From Bacteroidales bacterium (GTDB lineage Bacteria; Bacteroidota; Bacteroidia; Bacteroidales; UBA932): a DNA stretch of 41,449 bases. The stretch spans positions 1 through 41,449 of the forward strand of contig JAKSJK010000012.1 in assembly GCA_024398095.1 (NCBI GenBank), written 5' to 3'. This document shows positions 29,746 to 38,437 of this stretch, piece after piece. Each line of letters starts with the position of its first letter. Positions within the stretch are counted from its first letter, which is position 1. Both the position numbers and the translations under genes were made by a program. The notes below the pieces were generated by a model. The model ran no database searches. It was not told the DNA's origin and was given only the letters and a program-made list of their open reading frames with translations.

Positions 29746-32310
29746 TTATTCATTTACCTGATCCGTTGCTTCAGCCTCTGCAGCTCCCTCTGGAAGTTCT
29801 TCCTCTTCCTGCTTAGGTACCACCGTTACGGAAGCGATGAGATCGTTCTCTTTAATGTTGATGAGCTTGACTCCCTGAGCAGCGCGGCCGGTCTCTCTGA
29901 TGTCTGTAACTGACATCCTGATTGTGAGGCCTGAGCGGGTGATGATCATGAGGTCATTCTCCTCGGTTACGTTCTTCAGTGCAACTACCTTGCCAGTCTT
30001 GTCGGTGATGTTCAGGGTCTTCACGCCCTTACCGCCACGACTGGTGAGTCTATACTCCTCGAAATCAGTACGTTTGCCGAAGCCATGCTCGCTGACAACG
30101 AGGGCAGTCTGAGCTGCAGCACCCTCCTCGGAAGGGTTGTAGCATACAACGCTCATAACCTCATCGTCCTCGTCGAGGCTGATACCGCGCACGCCGGAAG
30201 CTGAACGTCCCAGAGGTCTTGCATCCTCCTCATTGAAGCGGACGCAGCGTCCGTTGCGGGCCGCAAGGAGAATCTGGCTGTTGCCGGTGGTGAGGATAGC
30301 GTCGAGAAGCTCGTCGCCCTCGCGTACGCCGATTGCGTTGATACCCTTGTTGCGGCTGCGCTTGTTGGAGTACTCGGCGAGGCTGGTCTTCTTGACTACA
30401 CCCTGCTTGGTAGCGAGGAGTACATAGTGGCTGTTGACATATTCCTCTGACTCGATGCTCTTGGCATTTACATAAGTCTTGATGATGTCGCCAGGCTCGA
30501 TGCTGATCACATTCTGTACCGGACGTCCCTTTGAAGAACGGGTGCCTTCAGGGATCTCGTAAACCTTCAGACGGTAGCACTTGCCATTCTGGGTGAAGAA
30601 GAGCATGGTGCTATGCATGTTGGCCACATAGATATGCTCGATGAAGTCCTCATCGCGGGTAGCGCTGCCCTTCATGCCCTTTCCGCCACGGGTCTGGGTT
30701 CTGTATTCGGTAAGAGCAGTACGCTTGATATAGCCGAGGTGGGAGATGGTGATCACAACATCCTCATCCGCATAGAAATCCTCAGGGTTGAACTCACCCT
30801 CGTCAGGAACAATTGCGGTGCGGCGTGCGTCGCCATACTTCTCCTTCATCTGCATGGTCTCTTCCTTGATAACCTCCATCTGGCGGGTGTAGCTTGCAAG
30901 GATCTCCTCGCAGTAGGTGATGAACTTGCGGAGTTCGTCGTACTCGGCCTGGAGTTTCTCCCTTTCGAGTCCTACGAGCTGGCGGAGCCTCATCTCCACG
31001 ATAGCGGAAGCCTGGATGTCGGTGAAGCCGAACTGCCTGATGAGCTCAGCCTTGGCCTCATCCACATTCTTGCTGCCGCGGATGATATCGATGATCTGGT
31101 CGATCACGTCGAGGGCCTTGAGCAGACCCTCGAGGATGTGGGCACGTGCCTGGGCCTTGTCGAGGTCGAACCTGGTCCTGCGGAGGATAACATCGTGACG
31201 GTGGGTCACGAAGCTCCTGATGAGGTCCTTGAGGTTGAGGGTGCAAGGACGGCCGTTCACGATGGCCACATTGTTAACAGAGAAGCTTGACTGCAGAGGG
31301 CTCATCTTGAAGAGCTGGTTCAGGATGACACCTGAATTGGCGCCCTTCTTGAGGCGGATCGCAATCCTGATACCCTTGCGGTTGGTGAAGTCGTTGATCT
31401 CGGCGATGCCGTCGATCTTCTTGTCTTCCACCAGGTCGGCGATCTTTTTGATCATCTCCTTCTTGTTGACCATGTACGGAACTTCGGTCACGATAATGGT
31501 CTCGGTGCCGTTAGGAGCAACCTCGATGTCGGTCTTGGAACGGATCACGATCCTGCCGCGACCGGTCTCGAATGCTTCCCTTACGCCGGAGTAGCCCTGG
31601 ATGATGCCACCGGTAGGGAAATCAGGGGCCTGGATGTGCTCCATGAGGCCTTCCACGTCGATCTCAGGGTTGTCGATGTAGGCGCAGATGGCGTCACAGC
31701 ACTCGCTGAGGTTGTGAGGAGCCATATTGGTAGCCATACCGACGGCGATACCTGACGAACCGTTGATGAGCAGCAGAGGCACCTTTGTAGGGAGCACGGT
31801 AGGCTCATCGAAACGCTCGTCGAAGTTCTTGACCATGTCGACGGTGTTCTTGTCGAGGTCTGCGAGCACAGCCTCGGAAATCTTTTCGAGCTTAGCCTCG
31901 GTGTAACGCATGGCGGCTGCTGAGTAGCCGTCCATGGAACCGAAGTTACCCTGGCCCTTCACGAGCGGGTAGCGGAGGTTCCAGTCCTGGGCCATGCGGA
32001 CCATGGTGTCGTAGATGCTGGAGTCGCCGTGTGGGTGGTACTTACCCATGACCTCACCGACGATACCGGCAGATTTCATGGTAGGCACGGAATAGTCGAG
32101 TCCGAGACGGTCCATACCGAAGAGGACACGCCTCTGCACCGGTTTCATACCGTCACGCACATCAGGCAGCGCACGGGACACGATGACCGACATCGAGTAG
32201 TCGATATAGGCCGAACGCATCTGCTGGTCGATGTTGACCTGCTCGATCCTTCCCATTGGAACGGATTCTACCTCACGTTCCAGATCGGGAGTGTTCATTT
32301 CTTCGTCCAT
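29746..32310 (-). CDS. gyrA: DNA gyrase subunit A
   Basis: Breakage-reunion subunit of DNA gyrase, which supercoils DNA together with GyrB. The 854-residue protein has the full architecture: N-terminal winged-helix/tower region ('YSMSVIVSRALPDVRDGMKPVQRRVLFGM', 'KYHPHGDSSIYDTMVRMAQDWNLRYPLVKGQGNFGS', catalytic Tyr in 'AAMRYTEAKL'), coiled coil with C-gate, and the six-bladed C-terminal beta-pinwheel starting with the GyrA box 'QTRGGKG'. The quinolone-determining region keeps Ser and Asp at the usual positions (GDSSIYD), i.e. no classical resistance substitution. The acidic C-terminal tail (EEEELPEGAAEAEATDQ) is normal for gyrase. The gene is divergent from clpC-like, with a leader of about 120 nt from the promoter at 32438. 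Confidence 0.98.
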   Translation of the reverse strand: MDEEMNTPDLEREVESVPMGRIEQVNIDQQMRSAYIDYSMSVIVSRALPDVRDGMKPVQRRVLFGMDRLGLDYSVPTMKSAGIVGEVMGKYHPHGDSSIYDTMVRMAQDWNLRYPLVKGQGNFGSMDGYSAAAMRYTEAKLEKISEAVLADLDKNTVDMVKNFDERFDEPTVLPTKVPLLLINGSSGIAVGMATNMAPHNLSECCDAICAYIDNPEIDVEGLMEHIQAPDFPTGGIIQGYSGVREAFETGRGRIVIRSKTDIEVAPNGTETIIVTEVPYMVNKKEMIKKIADLVEDKKIDGIAEINDFTNRKGIRIAIRLKKGANSGVILNQLFKMSPLQSSFSVNNVAIVNGRPCTLNLKDLIRSFVTHRHDVILRRTRFDLDKAQARAHILEGLLKALDVIDQIIDIIRGSKNVDEAKAELIRQFGFTDIQASAIVEMRLRQLVGLEREKLQAEYDELRKFITYCEEILASYTRQMEVIKEETMQMKEKYGDARRTAIVPDEGEFNPEDFYADEDVVITISHLGYIKRTALTEYRTQTRGGKGMKGSATRDEDFIEHIYVANMHSTMLFFTQNGKCYRLKVYEIPEGTRSSKGRPVQNVISIEPGDIIKTYVNAKSIESEEYVNSHYVLLATKQGVVKKTSLAEYSNKRSRNKGINAIGVREGDELLDAILTTGNSQILLAARNGRCVRFNEEDARPLGRSASGVRGISLDEDDEVMSVVCYNPSEEGAAAQTALVVSEHGFGKRTDFEEYRLTSRGGKGVKTLNITDKTGKVVALKNVTEENDLMIITRSGLTIRMSVTDIRETGRAAQGVKLINIKENDLIASVTVVPKQEEEELPEGAAEAEATDQVNE

Positions 32311-32437
32311 TTTCTGTCTATGTTTTTAATTGTTTCTATAATCTTTCTCGCCCCGACTGCCCCGTTTTTGAAAAATTTCGCCGTAAAGGCCGTTTTTTCG
32401 CCGAATACGGGCGTTATGGGTATTTTCACGTAGCTTG

Positions 32438-32445
32438 CAAATATA
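32438..32445 (-). promoter_or_regulatory. -7 promoter element of gyrA
   Basis: On the minus strand TATATTTG matches TAnnTTTG exactly. It predicts a gyrA leader of about 120 nt, the longest in the window; the leader DNA (32311-32430) contains several T- and C/G-rich runs but no strong hairpin that I can find. No comparably good plus-strand element for the Clp gene was found in 32446-32507. Confidence 0.5.
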
Positions 32446-32507
32446 CTTAAATTTTCGTAAATTAGCGGTCAAATTAAAGGAAAATCGCCTTAAAATCAGA
32501 ACTTTCC

Positions 32508-34877
32508 ATGACAATAAAGATATCAGACGAACTCAACCTCATCCTGAACTTCGCCAGAGAGGAGGCAATGCGCACCGGAAGCTACGGAATCGGGCCTGAC
32601 CACCTGATGCTCGCGCTCATACGGCACGGCGACAACCAGGCCTGCGAACTGCTCCGCTACATGGGCATCGACCTGCAGGAAATGAAGCAGTTCATCGACT
32701 CGAAGGTATTCACCAACGAACACATCCCCTACTCCGACGCAGACAAGATCAATTTCTCCAGAGGGGCGCACAACGTGCTGAGTTTCACCATTCTGGAAGC
32801 TACCAGAATGCGTAACATGGAGGCAAACTGCGTACACTTGCTGCTGGCAGTGGCACGATCCGGGGCAAGCAGCTCCCAGAACTATCTCCACGAGATGGGC
32901 ATCGACTACGGCAAGCTGCTGGAAGCTGTGGAAAGGACCGGCTTCGGCAAGATCTCCCTCAAGCAGGAGGCTCTGAACCAGAAAAAGAAGGAAGACGAGG
33001 AGGAGGAGGGTGTAAAGCAGCACTTCGAGGCGGAGGTGACGGTAGAGGACGAGGAAAAAACGCTGCTCGAGCAGTTCGGCCTGGATATCACCCTTGCTGC
33101 CGAAGAAGGAAAACTGGACCCTGTGGTGGGGCGCGACGACGAGATAGCCCGTGTGATCCAGATCCTGGGCCGCAGGCGCAAGAACAGCCCCATGCTGATC
33201 GGTGAGCCTGGCGTGGGCAAATCAGCCATTGTGGAAGGCATCGCCCTCAGAATCAAAGATGGGAAAGTGCCGCCTGCGCTTGCCGGGAAGAGGATCGTGT
33301 CCCTCGACATAGCCTCAGTGGTGGCAGGCACACGCTACCGCGGCGATTTCGAGAAGAGACTCAAAGGCATCATCTCCGAGATCAGCGGGCGCACCGACAT
33401 AATACTGTTCATCGACGAGTTCCACACCATCGTTGGAGCGGGAGGAGCCAGCGGCAGCCTGGACGCGGCCAACATGCTCAAACCTGCACTTGCACGCGGC
33501 GAGATCCAGTGCATCGGAGCCACGACAATGGAGGAATTCACCAAAATAGTCGAGAAGGACGGAGCCCTGGACAGACGCTTCCAGAAGGTGGTCGTAGAGC
33601 CTGCAGATGTAAACTACACCATCAAGATACTCAGCAGTCTCAAGGACAATTACGAGCGGCACCACGGAGTCAGGTACTCCGACGGGGCGATCGAGGCATG
33701 CGCAAGACTGTCAGACCGTTACATTACAGACAGATGCCTGCCGGACAAGGCTATAGACGCCATGGATGAGGCCGGTTCCATGGTTCGGATCAGGCGCGGC
33801 AAAGGCGGACGCGACACCGAAGTCAAGGCTGCCGACGTGGCAAAGATCATCTCCCAGATGTCGGGAGTTCCCGCGGGTCGCGTGGCCGAGGGCGAGAGCC
33901 TGAAGCTCATGAAGATGAAGGAGGTGCTCCAGAAGCGCATCATAGGCCAGGACGAGGCCATCGACACCATAGTCAGGGCAATACGCCGCGGCAGGGCCGG
34001 AATCGGCAACCCTAACAGGCCGATCGGATCCTTCCTGTTCTTCGGACCTACCGGCGTGGGCAAGACGCAGCTGGCAAAGGCCCTTGCCGACTACCTGTTT
34101 GACTCTGAAGACAATATGGTCCGCATAGATATGAGCGAGTATGCTGAGAAATTCAACTCCAGCAGGCTCGTGGGCGCGCCTCCGGGCTATGTAGGATTCG
34201 AAGAAGGCGGCCAGCTCAGCGAGCAGGTGCGCAGGAAGCCATACTGCGTCGTGCTGCTCGACGAGATCGAGAAGGCGCACCCGGACATTTTCAACCTGCT
34301 GCTGCAGGTGCTGGACGAGGGACATCTCACCGACAGCAACGGCAGAAGCGTCAATTTCCGCAACACCATAGTCATCATGACCTCGAATGTGGGCAGCCGC
34401 GAAGTGAACGAATACGGCAACGGAATGGGCTACAGCACCTCCAGCAGGAATGTGCAGGCCGACAGGACAGCCGTCATCAGCAAGGCTGTCCGCAAAGCCT
34501 TCCCGCCTGAATTCATCAACCGTGTGGACGAGATGGTGTTCTTCAACTCCCTCACCCGCCAGGATCTCTCAAAGATCATCGAGATCGAAATCAAGGAATT
34601 GCGCGAGAGGGTTGCCGAGGCCGGATTCAAGATCAGCATCAGCGCCGCAGCCAAGAACTTCGTGGCGGATGCCGGACACGACCCGAGCTACGGCGCCAGA
34701 CCGCTCAAGAGGGCCATCCGCAAGTACATCGAAGACCCTATTTCAGAGTTTATTATCGCGGACAGACTGGCCTCCGGCATGAGCAAGGCCGCTGACGGCA
34801 AGGTCCGCACCATCCGCATCGACATCCCCAAGAAAGGGCATCCCGCAGACAGTCTTGTCCTGACTGTTGGAGCATAA
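32508..34877 (+). CDS. clpC: Clp protease ATP-binding subunit, ClpC/ClpA-like without middle domain
   Basis: AAA+ unfoldase that feeds proteins to ClpP. The 789-residue protein has a Clp N-domain (residues 1-150, two repeats '[10 protein letters not shown]' and '[10 protein letters not shown]'), an acidic linker ('[17 protein letters not shown]'), AAA-1 with Walker A 'GEPGVGKSA' and Walker B 'ILFIDEFHT', and AAA-2 with 'GPTGVGKTQ' and '[13 protein letters not shown]'. Between 'DEAGSMVRI' and '[17 protein letters not shown]' only about a dozen residues remain, so the coiled-coil M-domain of ClpC is absent, as in ClpA. The ClpP-docking loop region reads NGMGY rather than the usual IGF/VGF/IGL. 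Its last codons form one arm of the downstream repeat array. No clpP or mcsAB gene is nearby. Confidence 0.93.
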   Translation: MTIKISDELNLILNFAREEAMRTGSYGIGPDHLMLALIRHGDNQACELLRYMGIDLQEMKQFIDSKVFTNEHIPYSDADKINFSRGAHNVLSFTILEATRMRNMEANCVHLLLAVARSGASSSQNYLHEMGIDYGKLLEAVERTGFGKISLKQEALNQKKKEDEEEEGVKQHFEAEVTVEDEEKTLLEQFGLDITLAAEEGKLDPVVGRDDEIARVIQILGRRRKNSPMLIGEPGVGKSAIVEGIALRIKDGKVPPALAGKRIVSLDIASVVAGTRYRGDFEKRLKGIISEISGRTDIILFIDEFHTIVGAGGASGSLDAANMLKPALARGEIQCIGATTMEEFTKIVEKDGALDRRFQKVVVEPADVNYTIKILSSLKDNYERHHGVRYSDGAIEACARLSDRYITDRCLPDKAIDAMDEAGSMVRIRRGKGGRDTEVKAADVAKIISQMSGVPAGRVAEGESLKLMKMKEVLQKRIIGQDEAIDTIVRAIRRGRAGIGNPNRPIGSFLFFGPTGVGKTQLAKALADYLFDSEDNMVRIDMSEYAEKFNSSRLVGAPPGYVGFEEGGQLSEQVRRKPYCVVLLDEIEKAHPDIFNLLLQVLDEGHLTDSNGRSVNFRNTIVIMTSNVGSREVNEYGNGMGYSTSSRNVQADRTAVISKAVRKAFPPEFINRVDEMVFFNSLTRQDLSKIIEIEIKELRERVAEAGFKISISAAAKNFVADAGHDPSYGARPLKRAIRKYIEDPISEFIIADRLASGMSKAADGKVRTIRIDIPKKGHPADSLVLTVGA

Positions 34878-34935
34878 ACAGCTCCAACAGTCAAGCGTCA
34901 AATGACTGTTGGAAGCCTTTTTGCTCCAACAGTCA
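34861..34935. terminator. Four-arm alternating inverted repeat / bidirectional terminator
   Basis: The same 11-13-bp unit occurs four times in alternating orientation: TGACTGTTGGAGC (34861-34873), GCTCCAACAGTCA (34881-34893), TGACTGTTGGA (34903-34913) and TCCAACAGTCA (34925-34935). Arms 2 and 3 form a stem followed by GCCTTTTTT, a good terminator for the Clp gene; arms 1-2 and 3-4 form alternative hairpins. Arm 1 lies inside the Clp coding end and arm 4 abuts the stop of the M48 gene. Confidence 0.85.
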
Positions 34936-35694
34936 TCAAAGTGCGTCAGCCATGGCCTTCACCTTGGCGGCACGGGCGGCACTGTCAGGGTGCGAGGCAA
35001 ACATCTGGGCAACCCTGGAAGTGGTGCCGCTGTTGCCGGAAAGCTCCACGAGCTTGTTAAGGGCCTTGTACATACTGTATTTATCACGGCCCGCGTCGAT
35101 TGCAAACTGGAAGCCGTATGCGTCGGCATTGTACTCCTGCTTCTGGGAATATTTGGCCTCCACATACTTCTCAGCGAGGTCGCCTACCAGAGACGAAGAC
35201 AGAGTAGCCACCACGCCGCCGACAGAATACGCCATATCCCTGGCGGCAGAAGCCAGATATGCCCGCTTCATGGCAGCCTTGGTATCCTTGTGGACCACAT
35301 GGCCGATTTCGTGACCGATGATAGCCATAAGGGCGTCGTCATCCATCACATCCATCAGTCCGGAATACACGCGGATGCTGCCGTCGCCGCAGGCAAAGGC
35401 ATTGATCTCATCAGTCTTGTAGACCTTGAAAGCAAGATCGAGCCCATCCACCTTGATGTCCTTGGTAAGGCGGTTGAGACGGTCCACATAAGAGCCGCTT
35501 CTGAGCACCACGCTGGTGGAGTCCATATAATGTACGGTCTGCTGGCTGAGCGCAATGATATCGGCGTCGCGGAGCGAGGCAGCGGTGAGGGTTTTGGCGG
35601 TCGCAGAAGCCACGGCCTCCTTGTCAAGATTCTTGAGGGAACCGCAACTGCAAAGCACTGCAACAGTTGCGATGAGGGTCAATACTTTTTTCAT
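34936..35694 (-). CDS. M48 family metallopeptidase, lipoprotein
   Basis: A 252-residue lipoprotein zinc protease (signal MKKVLTLIATVAVLCSC, lipobox LCSC). The active site is 'IIGHEIGHVVHKDT' (HExxH, about residues 127-131) with the third ligand Glu in 'EYNADAYGFQFA' (about 190). 'AFACGDGSIRVYSGLMDVMDDDALMAIIGHEIGH' is characteristic of the M48 (HtpX/Oma1/LoiP/BepA-like) family of periplasmic proteases. It should process or clear misfolded envelope proteins. It is the last gene of the DUF4293 - fabF - M48 operon, starting 10 bp after fabF, and its stop directly touches the repeat array. Confidence 0.92.
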   Translation of the reverse strand: MKKVLTLIATVAVLCSCGSLKNLDKEAVASATAKTLTAASLRDADIIALSQQTVHYMDSTSVVLRSGSYVDRLNRLTKDIKVDGLDLAFKVYKTDEINAFACGDGSIRVYSGLMDVMDDDALMAIIGHEIGHVVHKDTKAAMKRAYLASAARDMAYSVGGVVATLSSSLVGDLAEKYVEAKYSQKQEYNADAYGFQFAIDAGRDKYSMYKALNKLVELSGNSGTTSRVAQMFASHPDSAARAAKVKAMADAL

Positions 35695-35703
35695 ATTCTG
35701 GAT

Positions 35704-36948
35704 TTAATCGATCTTTCTGAATGCTATGCAGCCGTTGTGGCCTCCGAAACCGAGCGAATCGGAGATGGCGAGGGTAAGGTCCGCCTTTACGGCCACGTTC
35801 GGGGTGTAGTCAAGGTCGCACTCCGGGTCCGGGGTATCGAGATTGATGGTCGGAGGGACAATGCCGTCGTGGAGAGCCATGATGGTGGCCACAGCCTCGA
35901 TTCCGCCAGCGGCGCCGAGGGAATGCCCGGTCATGGACTTTATCGAACTGATATGTGCTTTGTAGGCATCCTGCCCGAGAGCGAGTTTGTAGGCTTGGGT
36001 TTCCGCAGCGTCGTTGAGAGCCGTGGAAGTGCCGTGGGCATTGATATACAGGCAATCGTCTGAAGTATATCCAGCCTCTCTCAGAGCGATTTTGATTGCC
36101 TCTGCCTGGGTTGTGCCATCCGGACGCGGAGCTGTTGGATTATAGGCATCGCAGGTGCTGCCGTAGCCGCAGATTTCAGCGAAAATCTTCGCCCCACGAG
36201 CCTTGGCATGCCCGTATTCTTCAAGTATGATGATGCCGGAGCCTTCTCCAAGCACAAAGCCGTTGCGGTTCTTATTGAACGGAATGGACGCATAATCCGG
36301 ATTCTCCGACCTGGACAGGGTACGCGCATTTGCAAATGCGGCCATTGCCATCTTGAGTCTAGGAGCCTCTGCGCCACCTGTTATTATCGCATCCGCGTAG
36401 CCATGCTTGATAGCCCTGTAGGCCTCTCCTATCGTATTCGTCGAGGTCGCGCAGGCCGTTGCCACCGAAACACAGGGACCGGTAGCACCCGAACGCATGG
36501 CCACATGGCCCGCTGCGATGTTCGGGATCATGGTCGGTACGAAAGTCGGAGCCACGAACCTGGCACCACCCTCGCCGACATAGTTAGACACCTCGCGCAC
36601 AATGGTTGAGAAACCACCGATTCCGGAGCCCACATAGACGCCCAGGCGGAACGGGTCAATAGTCTCCCCTGCCACGAGTCCGGACTGCTTGAGGGCCTGG
36701 TCGGCAGCAGCAATGGCGAACAACGTGTACATATCCTGTCTGCGCGCAATCGAAGGCTCTATCCCGTAGGCTGCAGGATCGAAGTTCTTCACATTCGCAG
36801 CCACTTTTACAGGCAGGTCGGATGTATCGAAATCGTCGATTGTGACAATTCCGTTGACACCGCTGCAGATGTTTTTCCAGAATGTCGGAACATCATTTCC
36901 CACCGGAGAAACGACTCCAAGGCCGGTAACAACAACTCTTCTGTCCAT
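35704..36948 (-). CDS. fabF: 3-oxoacyl-[acyl-carrier-protein] synthase II
   Basis: Condenses malonyl-ACP with acyl-ACP in fatty-acid elongation. The 414-residue protein has the thiolase fold with the catalytic triad: Cys in 'SVATACATSTNTIGEAY', His in 'INAHGTSTALND', and His in 'KSMTGHSLGAAGGIEA'; the C-terminal 'SDSLGFGGHNG' loop is also conserved. The ATG at 36948 (MDRRVVVTGLGVVSPVGND) is the standard N-terminus; a longer frame to 37008 would overlap the upstream gene. It lies 1 bp after DUF4293 and 9 bp before the M48 gene. No acpP gene is adjacent, although fabF often follows it. Confidence 0.96.
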   Translation of the reverse strand: MDRRVVVTGLGVVSPVGNDVPTFWKNICSGVNGIVTIDDFDTSDLPVKVAANVKNFDPAAYGIEPSIARRQDMYTLFAIAAADQALKQSGLVAGETIDPFRLGVYVGSGIGGFSTIVREVSNYVGEGGARFVAPTFVPTMIPNIAAGHVAMRSGATGPCVSVATACATSTNTIGEAYRAIKHGYADAIITGGAEAPRLKMAMAAFANARTLSRSENPDYASIPFNKNRNGFVLGEGSGIIILEEYGHAKARGAKIFAEICGYGSTCDAYNPTAPRPDGTTQAEAIKIALREAGYTSDDCLYINAHGTSTALNDAAETQAYKLALGQDAYKAHISSIKSMTGHSLGAAGGIEAVATIMALHDGIVPPTINLDTPDPECDLDYTPNVAVKADLTLAISDSLGFGGHNGCIAFRKID

Positions 36949-36949
36949 G

Positions 36950-37414
36950 TTACTTCCTCCTTCTCGCGCTCCTGAGACGGGATGCGGACTGCACCATAGC
37001 CTCGTCAAGCATAATATTCTTCGACGCCAGGAAGTCCAGGATAGAAACGACTGCAGGGAAAACCGCGGTCACGTAGGAGATGTGATACTCGATATCTCCC
37101 GCGGCCTTTATGAAAGAAACGATATCGAAAACTATCACAGCCTGCAGTCCGAGCAGATTGAGGGCCGTGAAGATCGCCAGCCACATCTGCACCATCCTGG
37201 CCTTGAAACCCAGCAGGGTGGCGATCTGGAGAATCAGTATCAGCACCATCAGGATTGCGTACAGAGGCAGTCTCATGAGCCTGTAGCGCAGTATTTCGGT
37301 AACCGGATCACCGGCAGCAGTCACATCTGCGTAGGTGATGAAGGTGCAGAAAAACAGAGGAATGATCAGCGCGAGGCCGATGCCGAGATATAGTGTCTGA
37401 AGTCTTTGCCACAT
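36950..37414 (-). CDS. DUF4293 family membrane protein
   Basis: A 154-residue protein with four transmembrane helices (about 8-28, 49-70, 78-98, 110-130) and a basic C-terminal tail (SASRLRSARRRK). The N-terminus 'MWQRLQTLYLGIGLALIIPLFF' and overall size fit DUF4293, a Bacteroidota membrane family of unknown function. It is the first gene of an operon with fabF and an M48 protease and has a promoter-like element 29 bp upstream. The link with fatty-acid synthesis and envelope proteolysis suggests an envelope role, which is inference only. Confidence 0.78.
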   Translation of the reverse strand: MWQRLQTLYLGIGLALIIPLFFCTFITYADVTAAGDPVTEILRYRLMRLPLYAILMVLILILQIATLLGFKARMVQMWLAIFTALNLLGLQAVIVFDIVSFIKAAGDIEYHISYVTAVFPAVVSILDFLASKNIMLDEAMVQSASRLRSARRRK

Positions 37415-37442
37415 AAGTGTATCAACATTTATAAGTCTCCCA

Positions 37443-37450
37443 CAAAGATA
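37443..37450 (-). promoter_or_regulatory. -7 promoter element of the DUF4293 - fabF - M48 operon
   Basis: On the minus strand TATCTTTG matches TAnnTTTG exactly, giving a leader of about 25 nt to the ATG at 37414. It is back to back with the plus-strand element at 37472-37479. Confidence 0.55.
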
Positions 37451-37471
37451 GGAAAAATGACTTCAAAAAAC

Positions 37472-37479
37472 TATATTTG
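37472..37479 (+). promoter_or_regulatory. -7 promoter element of the uridine-phosphorylase-like gene
   Basis: TATATTTG matches TAnnTTTG exactly, 37 bp before the ATG at 37517. The two divergent -7 elements are only 21 bp apart, so their upstream polymerase contacts would overlap and the two promoters may interfere. Confidence 0.5.
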
Positions 37480-37516
37480 TAGGACAGTTTGACTTTCGAC
37501 ACTAAAACAGCATAAA

Positions 37517-38386
37517 ATGAGAATAGCAGAATCAGAACTTATAATCAACTCCGACGGCAGCGTGTTCCATCTCCACATGCGCCCGGAGCAGCTCGCAGAC
37601 AACGTGATCCTGGTCGGTGACCCCGGCCGCGTGGACATGATCAGCGAGTACCTCACCGACCTGGAGTTCCGCAACGCTTCCCGCGAGTTCGTGAGCGTGA
37701 CCGGCAGGTACAACGGCAAAAGGATCACCGTCCTTTCCACCGGCATCGGCTGCGACAACATCGACATCGTGATGAACGAGCTCGACGCCCTTGCCAACGT
37801 GGATTTCGAAACCCGTGAGGTGAAAGAGGAGAAAAGAAGCCTCAACATCCTCCGCATCGGCACTTCCGGAGCCATCCAGCCTGAGATTCCACTCGGTTCA
37901 TTCGTATTCGCCGAGATCTCGGTCGGCATGGACGGCCTGCTGAACTGGTACGCCAACCGCGAAGAAATTGCCCTTGAGGACTTCGAGGAAGACTTCTACA
38001 AGCAGGTAAACTGGAACAGACACCTGCCTCACCCTTATTTCGTGGCTGCAGGCGAGGAAATGGCAAACCGATTCCGTGACTGCGCCATCATGGGTATGAC
38101 CATCGCAGCTTCCGGCTTCTACGGTCCCCAGGGACGCGTGCTCAGAATGCCTCTCGCCCTTCCGGACATGGTCGCGGAGTTCGAGGCATACCGCCACAAC
38201 GGCAAGAAGATCACCAATTTCGAGATGGAAGGTTCGGCCATCGCCGGAATCGCCCGTCATCTGGGCCACAATGCAGGCACCATCTGCTGCATAATCGCCC
38301 AGCGCTACGCCCAGGACAGCAACCCGGACTACAAGGACCAGGTCAGAAAGCTAGTCGAGCTCTGTCTCGAGAAACTCAGCAAGTAG
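37517..38386 (+). CDS. Nucleoside phosphorylase, uridine-phosphorylase-like
   Basis: Phosphorolysis of a nucleoside to a base and (deoxy)ribose 1-phosphate in the cytoplasm. The 289-residue protein has NP-I family motifs: phosphate-binding 'VILVGDPGRVDMISEY' (about 30-45), 'VLSTGIGCDNIDIVMNEL', 'ILRIGTSGAIQPEIPLGSFVFAE', and 'TNFEMEGSAIAGIARHLGHNAGTICCII' (ribose-binding Met-Glu, about 235). The EMEGSA motif and hexamer-type loops favour uridine phosphorylase over purine nucleoside phosphorylase. The family member is longer than E. coli Udp (253) by an insertion near 150-180. It is a single-gene transcript with its own promoter and a perfect terminator. It complements the extracytoplasmic nucleoside hydrolase locus at the left of the window. 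Confidence 0.87.
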   Translation: MRIAESELIINSDGSVFHLHMRPEQLADNVILVGDPGRVDMISEYLTDLEFRNASREFVSVTGRYNGKRITVLSTGIGCDNIDIVMNELDALANVDFETREVKEEKRSLNILRIGTSGAIQPEIPLGSFVFAEISVGMDGLLNWYANREEIALEDFEEDFYKQVNWNRHLPHPYFVAAGEEMANRFRDCAIMGMTIAASGFYGPQGRVLRMPLALPDMVAEFEAYRHNGKKITNFEMEGSAIAGIARHLGHNAGTICCIIAQRYAQDSNPDYKDQVRKLVELCLEKLSK

Positions 38387-38400
38387 TCGGCCTGACACAT

Positions 38401-38437
38401 AAAAAGAATGACCGGTCATCAACCGGTCATTCTTTTT
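38401..38437. terminator. Bidirectional rho-independent terminator between the phosphorylase gene and prfA
   Basis: AAAAAGAATGACCGGT (38401-38416) and ACCGGTCATTCTTTTT (38422-38437) form a perfect 16-bp stem with a 5-nt loop. The A/T ends serve as U-tracts in both directions. Its right arm reaches the first base of the prfA stop codon. Confidence 0.93.

Noticed and set aside
29746..32310. Quinolone-resistance substitution in GyrA
   Set aside because: The region around residues 90-100 reads HPHGDSSIYD, keeping Ser and Asp at the key positions.
34909..36063. Plus-strand open frame of 384 codons opposite the M48 and fabF genes
   Set aside because: It lies antisense to two well-supported genes and has no family motif or promoter.
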